Shown here piece by piece: positions 7,411-16,575 of a stretch of 64,000 nucleotides of DNA. The stretch lies in the NCBI GenBank assembly GCA_035967975.1, contig JAWQFQ010000008.1, forward strand, positions 1 through 64,000, read 5' to 3'. This DNA is from Scytonema sp035967975 (GTDB taxonomy: Bacteria; Cyanobacteriota; Cyanobacteriia; Cyanobacteriales; Nostocaceae). The translations under genes and the position numbers were made by a program. Every line of letters begins with the position of its first letter. Positions within the stretch are counted from its first letter, which is position 1. Below the pieces are notes generated by a model. That model saw nothing but the letters and a program-made list of their open reading frames with translations, did not search any database and was not told the DNA's origin.

Positions 7411-9603
7411 TTATCCGTTGTCGTCTTTATCACTGATATCGCGCTTAGGGGGTCGCTTGTAGGTAAATGTGAAAGTATCACCACAAGCGATCGCCTGCCG
7501 CATCTCATCATACATTGGATAATTCCCCACACCGCTCAAACTTGCCCAACCCCTCGCCCTAGTTAAAGCGACAAATAACTGGTTGCGGTAATTAATATCA
7601 CTTTCATGACAAGCCACATTATCAAAGCCAACCACATACACTATATCTGCTTCATGCCCCTTGGCGCGGTTGACGCGAGACACTGTCACCCCGGAAGAGT
7701 GCCAAAATTTATTCGGGTCATTGTTGGGCCACTGAGGAGCCAATTGATTTAAGCTCATAGCTGTAGGGATATAGATATCAATATCTTGTTCAATTAAAAA
7801 ACTTGCGACTTTATTCTCTAACTCCATCGCTTCCGAATTAGAACCTAAAATCACCACCAGAATATCCCGACTAGAATTCAAACCATCCTCAAACAGGTTC
7901 CGCATGATATTATCTGTCAAAGCCACCAATTCTGCATGGCGAGAACTATAAGTATGAAATTCCAGCACGGGTTTACCCCAAACCTCGGGAATGGGATTAG
8001 GTGAATACTGAGGAGGTCGATGCACGGTGATAGGCTGACCAGTGCGGCGAAAGTCTCCGGTGACTTCATAGCCGATTCTATTCCAATCATCTTTATTCGT
8101 TAAACCTGCAAGCATTCCCTCTGGACGTAGCAAGCCCATACCAATGGCGTGGGCGGCTGTGAGAATTGGTCCGGGAGTGCGGTAACACCGACGCATCACT
8201 TCAGCCCTTTTGATACCGCCTGGGTATTGGGGTTGTTTGTTCAAGATATTGCTTAAGTTTTCACCAAATACCTCTTTCGCCTTTGGCACTGTTATACTAT
8301 CAAGGCTTTGTGCTTCATCATACGCCCAGATTAAACGACGTTCTTCTGAGTTTTCTTCACTTACGGGTCGCAGTGCTTGATAAGCCAGCCAATATATAGC
8401 TTGTTTATCTTCATATTTCAAATCATCTTCGGCTACCAAATCCTGACCCTCATCAATCAGAATGACATCAAACATGGGGTCAACGGTTATCTCTTCCTGT
8501 AGCCTTTTGCATAAGTATGCCAAACTGCGGTTCGGTTGTTTTTCCTTTGTATCCGCAACCGTCTTGCGTCTTTTACCGTGGTACTCGCAAACAGTACTGT
8601 ACAAACCCGGATGTTCCTTTGCGCCCCATGCGTGTAGAACTCGCAGCTTGTGGTTGGTTTTTGGGTCATAGTGTAACTCACCATGACTGAAACGGCGTAA
8701 CCACCAATCCAATAGCTCAATGATTGGAGCGTATAGAGAACGGGTGAAAAAGACGATGGCGATTTCCCAATCTGGATGCTTGAGGTGCATATGAGCAGCT
8801 TTTTGGCATAGCAGCAAGGTTTTGCCCGAACCTGCAATACCCCGAATGCGCTGGGGTCCAGGGGGAATTTCTTTGCCAATATGTTCCTGCTGCAAATCAA
8901 TATCATAGAATTTGTGGCTGAGTCTTGCCATGATGCTGGCACGAGTATTCTCTGCACTCAAGACGGTTGCACGAGAAGTCTCTCGCTTGAGTATAGAGGT
9001 TCCACTAATGACAGTAAGTAGTAATTCCCAGTCTTTATCTTCTAGGTTTTCCCCTGAGATTTGTGTATGAGTTTGACAAATGCGTTCTAACAAGCTGACT
9101 TTGCTCAATTGGTCTTGGAAAATCAAAGGGGGACAGTTAGGGATTTGGTCAAAACCTCTTTGTTGCCATTGTTCTTGAGTCATGAAAGGTAAGGCAACGA
9201 GCGCCCGTCCCGTCACTTTTTGGGACAGTGCAGGTTCGTTGTTACAGTTTGCAATGAATGCTTGCAAGTGATGTTCGGCTTGTTGATAAGGGTTTGCTTC
9301 TGCTATCTGGAAGTTTTGTAATTGCCAATTATTATCATTAATACCAACAATTTGGTCAATAGTGACTGATAAAACCTGAATGATGACCAAACCTAGTTCG
9401 CGATCGACAACCAAGATATCGGGTTGTTTAAGAATCTCTCTCTCTTTTAAGAAACTTGGATAGCGCCAGTAGCCAATACAGTTCCTTTCTGAAAAAGAAT
9501 TCCTAATACTATCCCAAATTTTCTGCTCGCCTGCTTCAATGTCTGGTTTTAGAGGTTCGGTAGTGATAAACTTGCTAATCTGTTCTTCGCTAGCAATAGC
9601 CAT
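7411..9603 (-). CDS. UvrD/Rep-type superfamily I helicase with NERD-like N-terminus
   Basis: A 730-residue protein. The helicase core has Walker A GIAGSGKT (255-262), Walker B/DEAD-like DEGQD (384-388), a motif near VNRAKGHEADIVYV, and motif VI NQLFVALTRARGW. The first 240 residues resemble a nuclease-related (NERD) domain around PDILVVDRELGLVIIQV (61-77), but the expected E-x-K is QV-L, so nuclease activity is doubtful. Proteins of this architecture are often found in accessory or defence neighbourhoods, but no defence partner is visible. It reads toward the antitoxin gene, and a remnant of a second copy lies downstream. Confidence 0.85.
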   Translation of the reverse strand: MAIASEEQISKFITTEPLKPDIEAGEQKIWDSIRNSFSERNCIGYWRYPSFLKEREILKQPDILVVDRELGLVIIQVLSVTIDQIVGINDNNWQLQNFQIAEANPYQQAEHHLQAFIANCNNEPALSQKVTGRALVALPFMTQEQWQQRGFDQIPNCPPLIFQDQLSKVSLLERICQTHTQISGENLEDKDWELLLTVISGTSILKRETSRATVLSAENTRASIMARLSHKFYDIDLQQEHIGKEIPPGPQRIRGIAGSGKTLLLCQKAAHMHLKHPDWEIAIVFFTRSLYAPIIELLDWWLRRFSHGELHYDPKTNHKLRVLHAWGAKEHPGLYSTVCEYHGKRRKTVADTKEKQPNRSLAYLCKRLQEEITVDPMFDVILIDEGQDLVAEDDLKYEDKQAIYWLAYQALRPVSEENSEERRLIWAYDEAQSLDSITVPKAKEVFGENLSNILNKQPQYPGGIKRAEVMRRCYRTPGPILTAAHAIGMGLLRPEGMLAGLTNKDDWNRIGYEVTGDFRRTGQPITVHRPPQYSPNPIPEVWGKPVLEFHTYSSRHAELVALTDNIMRNLFEDGLNSSRDILVVILGSNSEAMELENKVASFLIEQDIDIYIPTAMSLNQLAPQWPNNDPNKFWHSSGVTVSRVNRAKGHEADIVYVVGFDNVACHESDINYRNQLFVALTRARGWASLSGVGNYPMYDEMRQAIACGDTFTFTYKRPPKRDISDKDDNG

Positions 9604-9846
9604 TGAGTACCTGCCTGTAGTAGTTAAATTTGTGACACGGCGGCACCCTGATTATTCATCAGGCTATCACGGGTGTTATGCTGTTTGATAGAGGAATTTT
9701 ACTGATAATTTGCTATTAAGAAATTAAGTGTATTTACAAGGTAGAAAATAAAAAAGGTGTATTATAATTCTTTATTTTCATGCAGTTTTGAAAGAGAAAA
9801 AAACCGCTAAGACGCAAAGAGCGCCAAGTAAGAGGGAAAAGGAGGG

Positions 9847-10827
9847 ATGATGAAAAATCTTGAAGGGAAAGTAGTATTGGTGACAGGTGCTACACGGGGG
9901 CTTGGGAAGGGAATTGCGATAGGTCTTGGTGAAGCAGGTGCGACTGTGTATGTTACGGGTCGCAGTCTCAATAGTTCGGATTCGAGTGATGATATATCGG
10001 GAAGTCTTGGTGAGACTCAATTGGCGGTTGAGAAGGCTGGTGGTGTCTGTATTCCTGTTCAAGTGGATCACAGCGACGATGAGCAGGTGCGTTTGCTTTT
10101 TGAGCGTATCCAAGATGAACGGGATGGACAACTTGACTTGCTGGTGAATAATGCTTTTTCTGGGGTTCGAGCAATAGCAAATGCTCAAGGTCAGCCTTTC
10201 TGGGATTGTGACCCTAGTCTTTGGGATGCTATCAATAATGTTGGTCTTCGCAGTCATTATATATGTAGTGTTTTTGCTGCCAGGATGATGAGTAAGCGCA
10301 AGCAGGGGCTGATTTGCACTCTTTCTTCGTGGGGCGGGTTGTCTTATATTTTTGGCGCAGCATATGGTGTTGGGAAATCGGCTTGCGATCGCTTGGCGGC
10401 TGACATGGCTGTGGAGTTAAAGCAGCATAACGTGGCGTCTGTCTCTATTTGGCCCGGTATTGTGGGTACGGAACGCTTTCTCCGTATGGCATCTGAAATG
10501 GAAGAAACAAATGCTACTGAACAGAATTCATTTTTTAGCGATCGCTATAACTGGGAAACTCCTATTCTCACAGGACGGGTTATTGCTCAACTGGCTTGCG
10601 ATCCAAATGTAATACGTCGTACGGGACACGTGCAAATTGTTGCCGAACTCGCTCAACAATACGGAATCGCAGATTCTGACGGTTCTCGTCCCGTATCCCT
10701 ACGTTCCCTGCGCTTCCTAGTGCCTTTTGCATTACCTGTACTGAGAAACAATCCGTGGCTAGTACCCGATATTAAAGTCCCCTGGTCATTACTACTATTG
10801 AGTATGCTCAAATCTCCTCAGATTTAG
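9847..10827 (+). CDS. Short-chain dehydrogenase/reductase (DHRS1-like)
   Basis: NAD(P)-dependent oxidoreductase of 326 residues. The Rossmann dinucleotide motif TGATRGLG is at 13-20, NNAF at 101-104, catalytic Ser160/161, Tyr173 and Lys177 (YGVGK). The C-terminal extension beyond residue 240 is typical of the DHRS1-like subgroup and ends in a hydrophobic, Trp/Pro-rich tail (VPWSLLLLSMLKS) that may associate with membranes. AGGAGG lies immediately before two tandem ATG codons (9847 and 9850); the second has the better spacing. The substrate is unknown. It is followed after about 300 bp by another SDR and an FMO gene. Confidence 0.88.
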   Translation: MMKNLEGKVVLVTGATRGLGKGIAIGLGEAGATVYVTGRSLNSSDSSDDISGSLGETQLAVEKAGGVCIPVQVDHSDDEQVRLLFERIQDERDGQLDLLVNNAFSGVRAIANAQGQPFWDCDPSLWDAINNVGLRSHYICSVFAARMMSKRKQGLICTLSSWGGLSYIFGAAYGVGKSACDRLAADMAVELKQHNVASVSIWPGIVGTERFLRMASEMEETNATEQNSFFSDRYNWETPILTGRVIAQLACDPNVIRRTGHVQIVAELAQQYGIADSDGSRPVSLRSLRFLVPFALPVLRNNPWLVPDIKVPWSLLLLSMLKSPQI

Positions 10828-10880
10828 AGGGGTATGGGGAAAGAATAAATGCCGAATTTTTGTTATTATAACAATCCTGT

Positions 10881-10937
10881 GTAAAAAGCGAGAAACCCGG
10901 TATCTTTGAGATACCGGGTTTCTGGGGTTCTTTTTAC
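10881..10937. repeat. AGAAACCCGGTATCT palindrome (copy 1), terminator-like
   Basis: AGAAACCCGGTATCT and its complement flank a TTG loop (10891-10923), extended by GTAAAAAG and CTTTTTAC at the outer ends. The T-run after the stem makes it a plausible terminator for the upstream SDR gene. Seven related palindromes occur elsewhere in the window. Confidence 0.75.
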
Positions 10938-10986
10938 AAACTCTATAAAGTTGTCTTATAGCTTTTTCATTTGAATGAACTATAAC

Positions 10987-11022
10987 TTATCTGCGTTTAT
11001 CTGCGTACATCTGCGGTTTTTT
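10987..11022. repeat. TATCTGCG repeat, half copy
   Basis: TTATCTGCGTTTATCTGCG followed by TACATCTGCGG matches the right arm of the larger inverted repeat at 28808-28880. No left arm is present here. Confidence 0.55.
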
Positions 11023-11126
11023 AATTCGAGTCTGTATTGCACTCAACCGAAAACTGTATTACTATAAATATAATTTTTTGTCAAGATAAAAAAGATTTTT
11101 ATTAAGATTCCTTAATGAGATAAAAT

Positions 11127-11951
11127 ATGACTCAATTATACGAAGCAGTTGTGCTTATCACTGGTGCGGCTGGTGGGTTTGGACGGGAACTAACCCGACA
11201 GCTGCTAGAGGCTGGTAGTCGGCTAATTTTAACGGATATAGATGAAGCTGTTTTACGAGAACGAGTTGAAGGAATTCAGCGCGAAGTTTCCACTGGTGAT
11301 GTATTGGCTTGTTTCGGTGTAGATATCTCTACTCGGACAGGATGCGAAACTCTTTATCATCAGGTGAAAACACTGGATATTCCCATTGATATTTTGATTA
11401 ACAATGCTGGGATTGCAGTGTTTGGTCGCATGGACGAAGTTCCTTGTGAGAAATGGGAACAACTCATGCAAATAAACCTACTAGCACCAATGCGGTTGAG
11501 CACACTCTTCCTTGCTGATATGATTGCCCGTCGAAAGGGTCATATCGTTAATATGTCGTCACTGGCGGGCTGGTCAGTACTGGCTGGATTAACTCATTAT
11601 TCAGCTAGTAAATTTGGACTGCGTGGATTTAGTGAAGGGCTTTTTAATGAAGTGAAAGAGTACGGCGTTCGTGTGACAGCTGTCTATCCCTTTTTTAGTC
11701 GTACCCCAATTCTTCAAGCAGAACGGTATGGTACTTTGGCTAAGAATAGTCAGCCCTTACCGGAATATCTGCTCACCGATCCAGCAAAAGTGATGCGTGT
11801 AACGATTCAAGGAATTCGGAACAATAAGCTGCACGTGTTTCCGGATGCGATCGCTCAAGTTGCTCATCTTTATAAACGATATTGCCCTTGGTTAGTGAAC
11901 TGGTTTAATGATGCATTCGTAAACATAGTTAAAGGAGGTCGCAGTGGATAG
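11127..11951 (+). CDS. Short-chain dehydrogenase/reductase
   Basis: Classical SDR of 274 residues: TGAAGGFG (12-19), NNAG (92-95), Ser144/145, Tyr158 and Lys162 in YSASK. After the core there is an approximately 60-residue basic and aromatic C-terminal segment (AHLYKRYCPWLVNWFNDAF) that could contact a membrane. The stop codon lies inside the start of the FMO gene (8-bp overlap), and an AAAGGAGGT ribosome binding site for that gene lies within this coding sequence, so the two are translationally coupled. A joint role in oxidising a lipophilic alcohol/ketone is likely but inferred. Confidence 0.9.
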   Translation: MTQLYEAVVLITGAAGGFGRELTRQLLEAGSRLILTDIDEAVLRERVEGIQREVSTGDVLACFGVDISTRTGCETLYHQVKTLDIPIDILINNAGIAVFGRMDEVPCEKWEQLMQINLLAPMRLSTLFLADMIARRKGHIVNMSSLAGWSVLAGLTHYSASKFGLRGFSEGLFNEVKEYGVRVTAVYPFFSRTPILQAERYGTLAKNSQPLPEYLLTDPAKVMRVTIQGIRNNKLHVFPDAIAQVAHLYKRYCPWLVNWFNDAFVNIVKGGRSG

Positions 11952-13299
11952 CTTCAATAGAACTCAGAATGTCGATACCACTGACAAACATCTAATTATC
12001 GGGGCTGGTTTTGTGGGATTGGGTATGGCACAAGCACTGAAGGATGCTAATATTCCCTACGATCAAGTGGATGCTAGTGACAAGATCGGGGGAAACTGGT
12101 ATCATGGCGTTTACGAAACAGCGCATATTATTTCCTCACGAAAGATTACCCAGTTTACCCATTTCCCCATGCCCGATGATTATCCCGATTTCCCAAGCGC
12201 TAAAAATATGCGCGACTATTTGAATGCTTTTGCCGATCGCTTTGATTTGCACGAGCAGATCGAACTGAATCGTACAGTCACTTACGTACGACCAGTCGAA
12301 AATAATCTTTGGGAAGTGACTTTCGCTCATGGGGAACAGCGAATTTACAAAGGGGTCTTGATATGTAATGGTCATCACTGGTGCAAACGTTTTCCTGAAT
12401 TCAAGGGAGAATTTAACGGAGAGATTATCCATTCCAAAGACTACAAACACCCCGACCACTTGCGTGGAAAACGAGTGTTGGTTATTGGTGGAGGAAACTC
12501 AGCCTGTGACATAGCAGCAGAAGCAGCTCGCGTGGGAACTAAAAGTGTTCTGAGTATGCGAGAATCGGTGTGGTTTATCCCCAAAACGTTTGCTGGTGTC
12601 CCAGTTGCCGACTTAATGAAATGGTGGATGCCTGAATGGTTTCAAAGGCTCATGGCGTACGGAATTATTCGCCTGACGTTTGGTAAGCACGAGGATTATG
12701 GTCTATCCAAACCCAAGCACCGGGTTTTCGACAAGCACCCCACCCTCAACAATGAAGTGCCTTACTATATTAAACACGGACGAATAACTCCTAAGCCCGC
12801 AGTGCGTGAGTTGGACGGTTGGGAAGTGGAATTTGTAGATGGGAGTCGAGAAACCTTTGACCTCATCGTTTGTGCAACAGGATACTACGTAGCATATCCA
12901 TTTTTACCTAAAGAACTTCAGCGTGTTGAAGGACCAGTGGTCAAATGTTATGCAGGCTCTTTTTTAGATGACTATAAGGGATTGTATTATATTGGATGGG
13001 GACAAGCAAGAGGTGGAGTTGGCTCCCTCATTGCAGCATACGGTCCATTGTTCACCCATTATCTTAAACTCCAAGATGAAATCAACGTGCCTCTTGGTCT
13101 GGTTTTTAAAGAAATGGGACAACAATTGCCAACAAACCATCTAGCCGATCCCCAAGGTATTTTTAGGCAGTTAAAGCTCGCCAATTACTTATTTAGCTGG
13201 GTCGTTAAAAAAGCTCATCAGGTTGATACCAAATATCCCAACTTTAGTAACATCCCTCTCCCTCCCTTGCATCGGAAAACTCAGTCGTTAGTAGGGTAA
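11944..13299 (+). CDS. FMO-type flavin-containing monooxygenase
   Basis: FAD- and NADPH-dependent monooxygenase of 451 residues with the FAD-binding motif GAGFVG (20-25), the FMO/Baeyer-Villiger fingerprint F157-x-G159-xxx-H163-xxx-Y167, the NADPH motif GGGNSACD (182-189), and an ATG motif in VCATGYYV. Family members oxygenate soft nucleophiles or insert oxygen next to ketones. The GTG start is supported by AAAGGAGG seven bases before it. The gene overlaps the upstream SDR, which suggests consecutive steps: alcohol oxidation to a ketone, then oxygenation. Confidence 0.9.
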   Translation: MDSFNRTQNVDTTDKHLIIGAGFVGLGMAQALKDANIPYDQVDASDKIGGNWYHGVYETAHIISSRKITQFTHFPMPDDYPDFPSAKNMRDYLNAFADRFDLHEQIELNRTVTYVRPVENNLWEVTFAHGEQRIYKGVLICNGHHWCKRFPEFKGEFNGEIIHSKDYKHPDHLRGKRVLVIGGGNSACDIAAEAARVGTKSVLSMRESVWFIPKTFAGVPVADLMKWWMPEWFQRLMAYGIIRLTFGKHEDYGLSKPKHRVFDKHPTLNNEVPYYIKHGRITPKPAVRELDGWEVEFVDGSRETFDLIVCATGYYVAYPFLPKELQRVEGPVVKCYAGSFLDDYKGLYYIGWGQARGGVGSLIAAYGPLFTHYLKLQDEINVPLGLVFKEMGQQLPTNHLADPQGIFRQLKLANYLFSWVVKKAHQVDTKYPNFSNIPLPPLHRKTQSLVG

Positions 13300-13483
13300 G
13301 CAATTAGCTTTCAGTGGTCAGCTTTGAGCAGTCAGCACTCAGCGGTCAGCACTCAGCTTGTAGGTAATTTTATCTTAATGGGATATTAGCTCTCGCGACT
13401 AATATCTTTTCTTCTTGATAGCTGATAGCTATTAGCTAATAGCTGATAGCTTTACAAATTGTCAATTTACGAGAGTAAGAATC
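13300..13483. repeat. Cluster of AGCTTTCAGC / TAGCTGATAGC repeats
   Basis: Direct repeats of AGTCAGCACTCAGCGGTCAGC type are followed by GATAGCTATTAGCTAATAGC type, which can pair with each other. It is intergenic and may end transcription of the FMO operon. Confidence 0.5.
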
Positions 13484-14029
13484 ATGATTAAGAACGAACA
13501 TCAATTAATGGTCACTAAGTCTTGGATTGAGAAATTTCACCAAGCTATTACGAGTTTGTACCAAAATGAAGAAGAAAAGCAAAAAGACCTTGAAGGTTGG
13601 CAAGGTTTGATAGATTCATACTATGCTCAAATCAACAATCTTCAGTCAGAAATAACAGAGTATGAGTACTTGAAGAACCACAATCCTGAAAATTCTCTGG
13701 TTCTCTCAACTCCCAACCTAGGTATAGATGAGATTGGTGAAGTGTTAATTAAGGTGAGAATTGCTAAAAAATTAACAGAGAAAGACCTGGCTGAAGTCAC
13801 CCAATTAAGTGAAGAACAGATAAAAGAATACGAACAGGACGACTATCACTATGCAAACTTTGAAACGGTGATAGAAGTCGCGGATGCTTTAGGTATTAAG
13901 TTACAACATTGTGTTGTTGTTTCAGAAATGAATGAATTTTTGGACAATCATCTGATGGAAGTAGGACAACCTGAGAACATGGACGACGAAATTGATGCAG
14001 CGTTTAATTTGATTGACTGCTACCGCTAA
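13484..14029 (+). CDS. XRE-type helix-turn-helix protein with N-terminal coiled coil
   Basis: A 181-residue protein. Residues about 10-70 are acidic and helical (QNEEEKQKDLEGWQGLIDSY) and probably form a coiled coil. An HTH-XRE domain follows at about 82-142 (KLTEKDLAEVTQLSEEQIKEYE, then FETVIEVADALGIKL). The acidic tail ends IDAAFNLIDCYR. The layout resembles HigA-like antitoxins or stand-alone regulators. No toxin lies beside it; instead, its stop codon abuts gene debris. GAGAGTAAGA provides a weak ribosome binding site. Confidence 0.7.
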   Translation: MIKNEHQLMVTKSWIEKFHQAITSLYQNEEEKQKDLEGWQGLIDSYYAQINNLQSEITEYEYLKNHNPENSLVLSTPNLGIDEIGEVLIKVRIAKKLTEKDLAEVTQLSEEQIKEYEQDDYHYANFETVIEVADALGIKLQHCVVVSEMNEFLDNHLMEVGQPENMDDEIDAAFNLIDCYR

Positions 14030-14206
14030 CATGAGAACTACAATAGCGCACCGACTAAAGGTAGTGCATGGATTGAACAAGGACATCCGACCAAGCACGT
14101 AGTAAGGGGCGGTTCTTGGTACAGTTTGGCAGATGATTGCCGCTGTGCCTACCGTTTTTGGTTTGATGCCAGGATTCAGTTCACGAATGGTCTATTGCTA
14201 AAATGA
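14030..14206 (+). pseudogene. C-terminal remnant of an FGE-sulfatase (SUMF1-like) gene
   Basis: The frame starting right after the HTH gene's stop reads HENYNSAPTKGSAW, HVVRGGSWYS and CRCAYRFWFDA. This is the conserved end of formylglycine-generating-enzyme-like domains, which normally read RGGSW...CRSA.R. The fragment has no start codon and ends at TGA (14204-14206) before the usual final GFRV-type motif. The rest of the gene is absent. Confidence 0.75.
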
Positions 14207-14379
14207 CTCTATCTCCTTCATTCTCGCTTAAGTTGATTATGGTGTTGCACCAGCCTTCCGGTTCTATCCCTATTCCACCCTTAGAGAGTGGCGATCGCTT
14301 AACTCGTGCTGAGTTTGAGCGCCGCTATAAAGCAACCCCGGAAAAATTCAAAGCGGAATTGATTGAGATGAAGAGTTAA
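14203..14379 (+). pseudogene. N-terminal remnant of a Uma2-family (DUF820) gene
   Basis: The frame encodes 58 residues including LHQPSGSIPIPPLESGDRL and TRAEFERRYKATPEKFKAEL, then IEMKS and a stop. This matches the opening of Uma2-family putative PD-(D/E)XK endonucleases, which are about 190 residues long, so roughly two thirds is missing. The start overlaps the end of the FGE relic. Confidence 0.75.
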
Positions 14380-14405
14380 CGGAAGAGCGCGTTCTTTCAC
14401 CAAAC

Positions 14406-16541
14406 CTATTTCGGCACAGACCAAGAACGAACTTTGCCCAAAGTGACAGGAATAATGTAACTGACATCAATCGTAAATCGATACACCCTTTTAGCCCTGC
14501 GACCATTTTCTGGGTCAAAAAACTTGAGTTTCACATCCCAACAATCACTATCAAGGCGACAGAGAGGACTTTTTTCCACTTCAATGCTATCGAGTTCCAT
14601 ACCTGTGGACACAGCTTCACTAAAGCAGTCAGCAGCTTGAAAAGCGTTAGTTGCAGCAAAATTCAGCGCTCTATCTTTGGAAATTTGTCCTAAGTTGTGC
14701 AAATCAAAGTATACTCTTTGCAAGAAACTGTTGAGCGATCGCCTCACTCCCACATCATCAGCATCAGTTTGTTGGGGAGCTACACTTTCCAAAGCCGCAC
14801 TGACAAGGCTGTTAATTTTCCAGCCGTACATACCTCGGATATTTGGTAGTGTAATCACAGGAACGACTTGTCCAGAAAACAATTCCACGGTTCTATCACT
14901 TAACCGTCCGGGAACACTCACCCGTTCGATATAGTCTTCACTTTCTTGGGGTTGTACCTGTCCGGCTAATACTGCTTGCAAAGTTTCGTAAACATCAGCT
15001 GCAAATGCGCCTTTGGGGTCAATTGCATAGATGGGAGTCAGTTCTTGGTTGAGTGTCCAAATTAAAGATTTACTCTCACTCGGATTTTGTTCCAAGTAAG
15101 AAGCCATTTGACAGGCATCGTAAGGATTGGCGGGAACAATTGTACCGTCAATTTCTACACCGGGCATGAGTTGTTTAAACGAGTCGCGCCGTGCTTCGCA
15201 GCCGAAGTCGTAGCCTAACGTTCCCAAAGCATAGACGAGGTTTGACTTTTGCGAGGGGGTGATGCCATCATTCGGTTGACTGGGGATGAAGGTAGCAACT
15301 GCTGCACCGGATAGCTGGGTTGTTACAGCCACGTTTGCTTGGGAATCAATTCCCTCGCGAGTAGCTAAAGTCTGCTGAAACGGACTATAATTTAGGTTTT
15401 CAGTCGTTAAAAGACGACTTTCGCTAACACTGATGAAATTCATTTCTGGGTGGTTGTTGCTCTTGGGTGTAACTGTATGCTGTTGAAAATGAATTTCCGG
15501 GCGGGTGATTAACGCTTCTCCAGTCAGTAACTGATAAGCCCCTGGTATATTCAACTTACCCCGCAAACAGCGTTCCACCTCTTCCACTTCTTCGGGATCG
15601 CAAGGAATGGCACTATTTAAAATGCAGGTGCGAACTGCTTCGGCATTAGGTTGTTCCCCCCGTTGCAACTGTACACTCATCAGCAGAGCAGAAATACCTG
15701 TGACAATAGGTGCAGCGCAACTTGTCCCTTTTTCCCGAATGGGTTCGTCAGTTCCTGGCTGTGCGCCTAAGATATTTTCCCCATTCGCCATCACACCTTG
15801 AGTTTGATAATCTCCGCCGTAATTGCTAAATTTAAACGGCTGTCCGTCATCGCGCATTGCACCTACGGTGAGGACACCCCCGATAATCGCAGGAATGCAC
15901 CAACACTCGCCTTTATCATTGCCGCCTGGTGCAACAATTAAAATGTTATTGTCTTGACATTGTTTGACAGCACGGGCAAATAAATCTGGAGTGACACCTG
16001 TTTGCGTTGGGTGACAAGCGGCGATGTGGATGATGTTTGCTCCCCATTTTAAAGCGGTATTAATGGCGTGGGTGAGGTTAACAGGTGAGATGAAGTTGTC
16101 GTTATCGTAGGCGATAGGGATATTGATTGCTGTGCAGTTGGGTGCAATGCCTGGGGCTCTTGTGCCGTGTTGACCTAAGATAGTGCTAGAAATGTGGGTG
16201 GCGTGACTGGATAAGAGAATGCGGTCTAGAATTGGTTTAGGAAACTGCTTAAAAAATTCTTCTTCTTCTTTTTTCGCTTCATCTTTGTCGTAGTCTGATT
16301 CTTCTTTTTTCGCTTTCTGTTGTTGATTAAATTCTGTGGCTAATTTCAGGTAATAAAAATATTCATCGTTGATTTCAATATCTTTTGTCCAGTAGGGCTG
16401 ATATTGCGTAAACTTTGCCCCAACAAAACAGGCGCGTTCTAAGTCGCTTGGACCGTCTAAAATAGCAATTTTAATGCGGGTATCGCCTTGAGTGCGCCTC
16501 CAAAGTTCAGGAATTCCAGAGATGTCGGTAAGATTAGGCAT
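14406..16541 (-). CDS. PatA/PatG-type subtilisin-like protease (cyanobactin maturation protease family)
   Basis: An S8 serine protease of 711 residues. The catalytic Asp29 (AILDGPSDL), His113 (SSHATH), oxyanion Asn208 (GGND) and Ser274 (GTSCAAP) are all present. The region after about residue 350 (GTLGYDFGCEARRDSFKQLMP and SVPGRLSDRTVELFSG) is the extra domain of PatA/PatG-family proteases, which process cyanobactin precursor peptides. The Asp-to-His distance is 84 residues with a Lys/Glu-rich insertion (KAKKEESDYDKDEAKKEEEE, 76-95), reminiscent of the lid of PatG-like macrocyclases, though equivalence is unproven. No precursor peptide, PatD-like heterocyclase or PatF gene is adjacent. AAGGAAA precedes the ATG. 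Confidence 0.85.
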   Translation of the reverse strand: MPNLTDISGIPELWRRTQGDTRIKIAILDGPSDLERACFVGAKFTQYQPYWTKDIEINDEYFYYLKLATEFNQQQKAKKEESDYDKDEAKKEEEEFFKQFPKPILDRILLSSHATHISSTILGQHGTRAPGIAPNCTAINIPIAYDNDNFISPVNLTHAINTALKWGANIIHIAACHPTQTGVTPDLFARAVKQCQDNNILIVAPGGNDKGECWCIPAIIGGVLTVGAMRDDGQPFKFSNYGGDYQTQGVMANGENILGAQPGTDEPIREKGTSCAAPIVTGISALLMSVQLQRGEQPNAEAVRTCILNSAIPCDPEEVEEVERCLRGKLNIPGAYQLLTGEALITRPEIHFQQHTVTPKSNNHPEMNFISVSESRLLTTENLNYSPFQQTLATREGIDSQANVAVTTQLSGAAVATFIPSQPNDGITPSQKSNLVYALGTLGYDFGCEARRDSFKQLMPGVEIDGTIVPANPYDACQMASYLEQNPSESKSLIWTLNQELTPIYAIDPKGAFAADVYETLQAVLAGQVQPQESEDYIERVSVPGRLSDRTVELFSGQVVPVITLPNIRGMYGWKINSLVSAALESVAPQQTDADDVGVRRSLNSFLQRVYFDLHNLGQISKDRALNFAATNAFQAADCFSEAVSTGMELDSIEVEKSPLCRLDSDCWDVKLKFFDPENGRRAKRVYRFTIDVSYIIPVTLGKVRSWSVPK

Positions 16542-16575
16542 TTAGTTCATTTCCTTGAGATATACCACTAGCTAA

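Noticed and set aside
8487..8957. 156-codon minus-strand frame inside the helicase gene
   Set aside because: It is an alternative frame of a strongly supported helicase and lacks any domain pattern.
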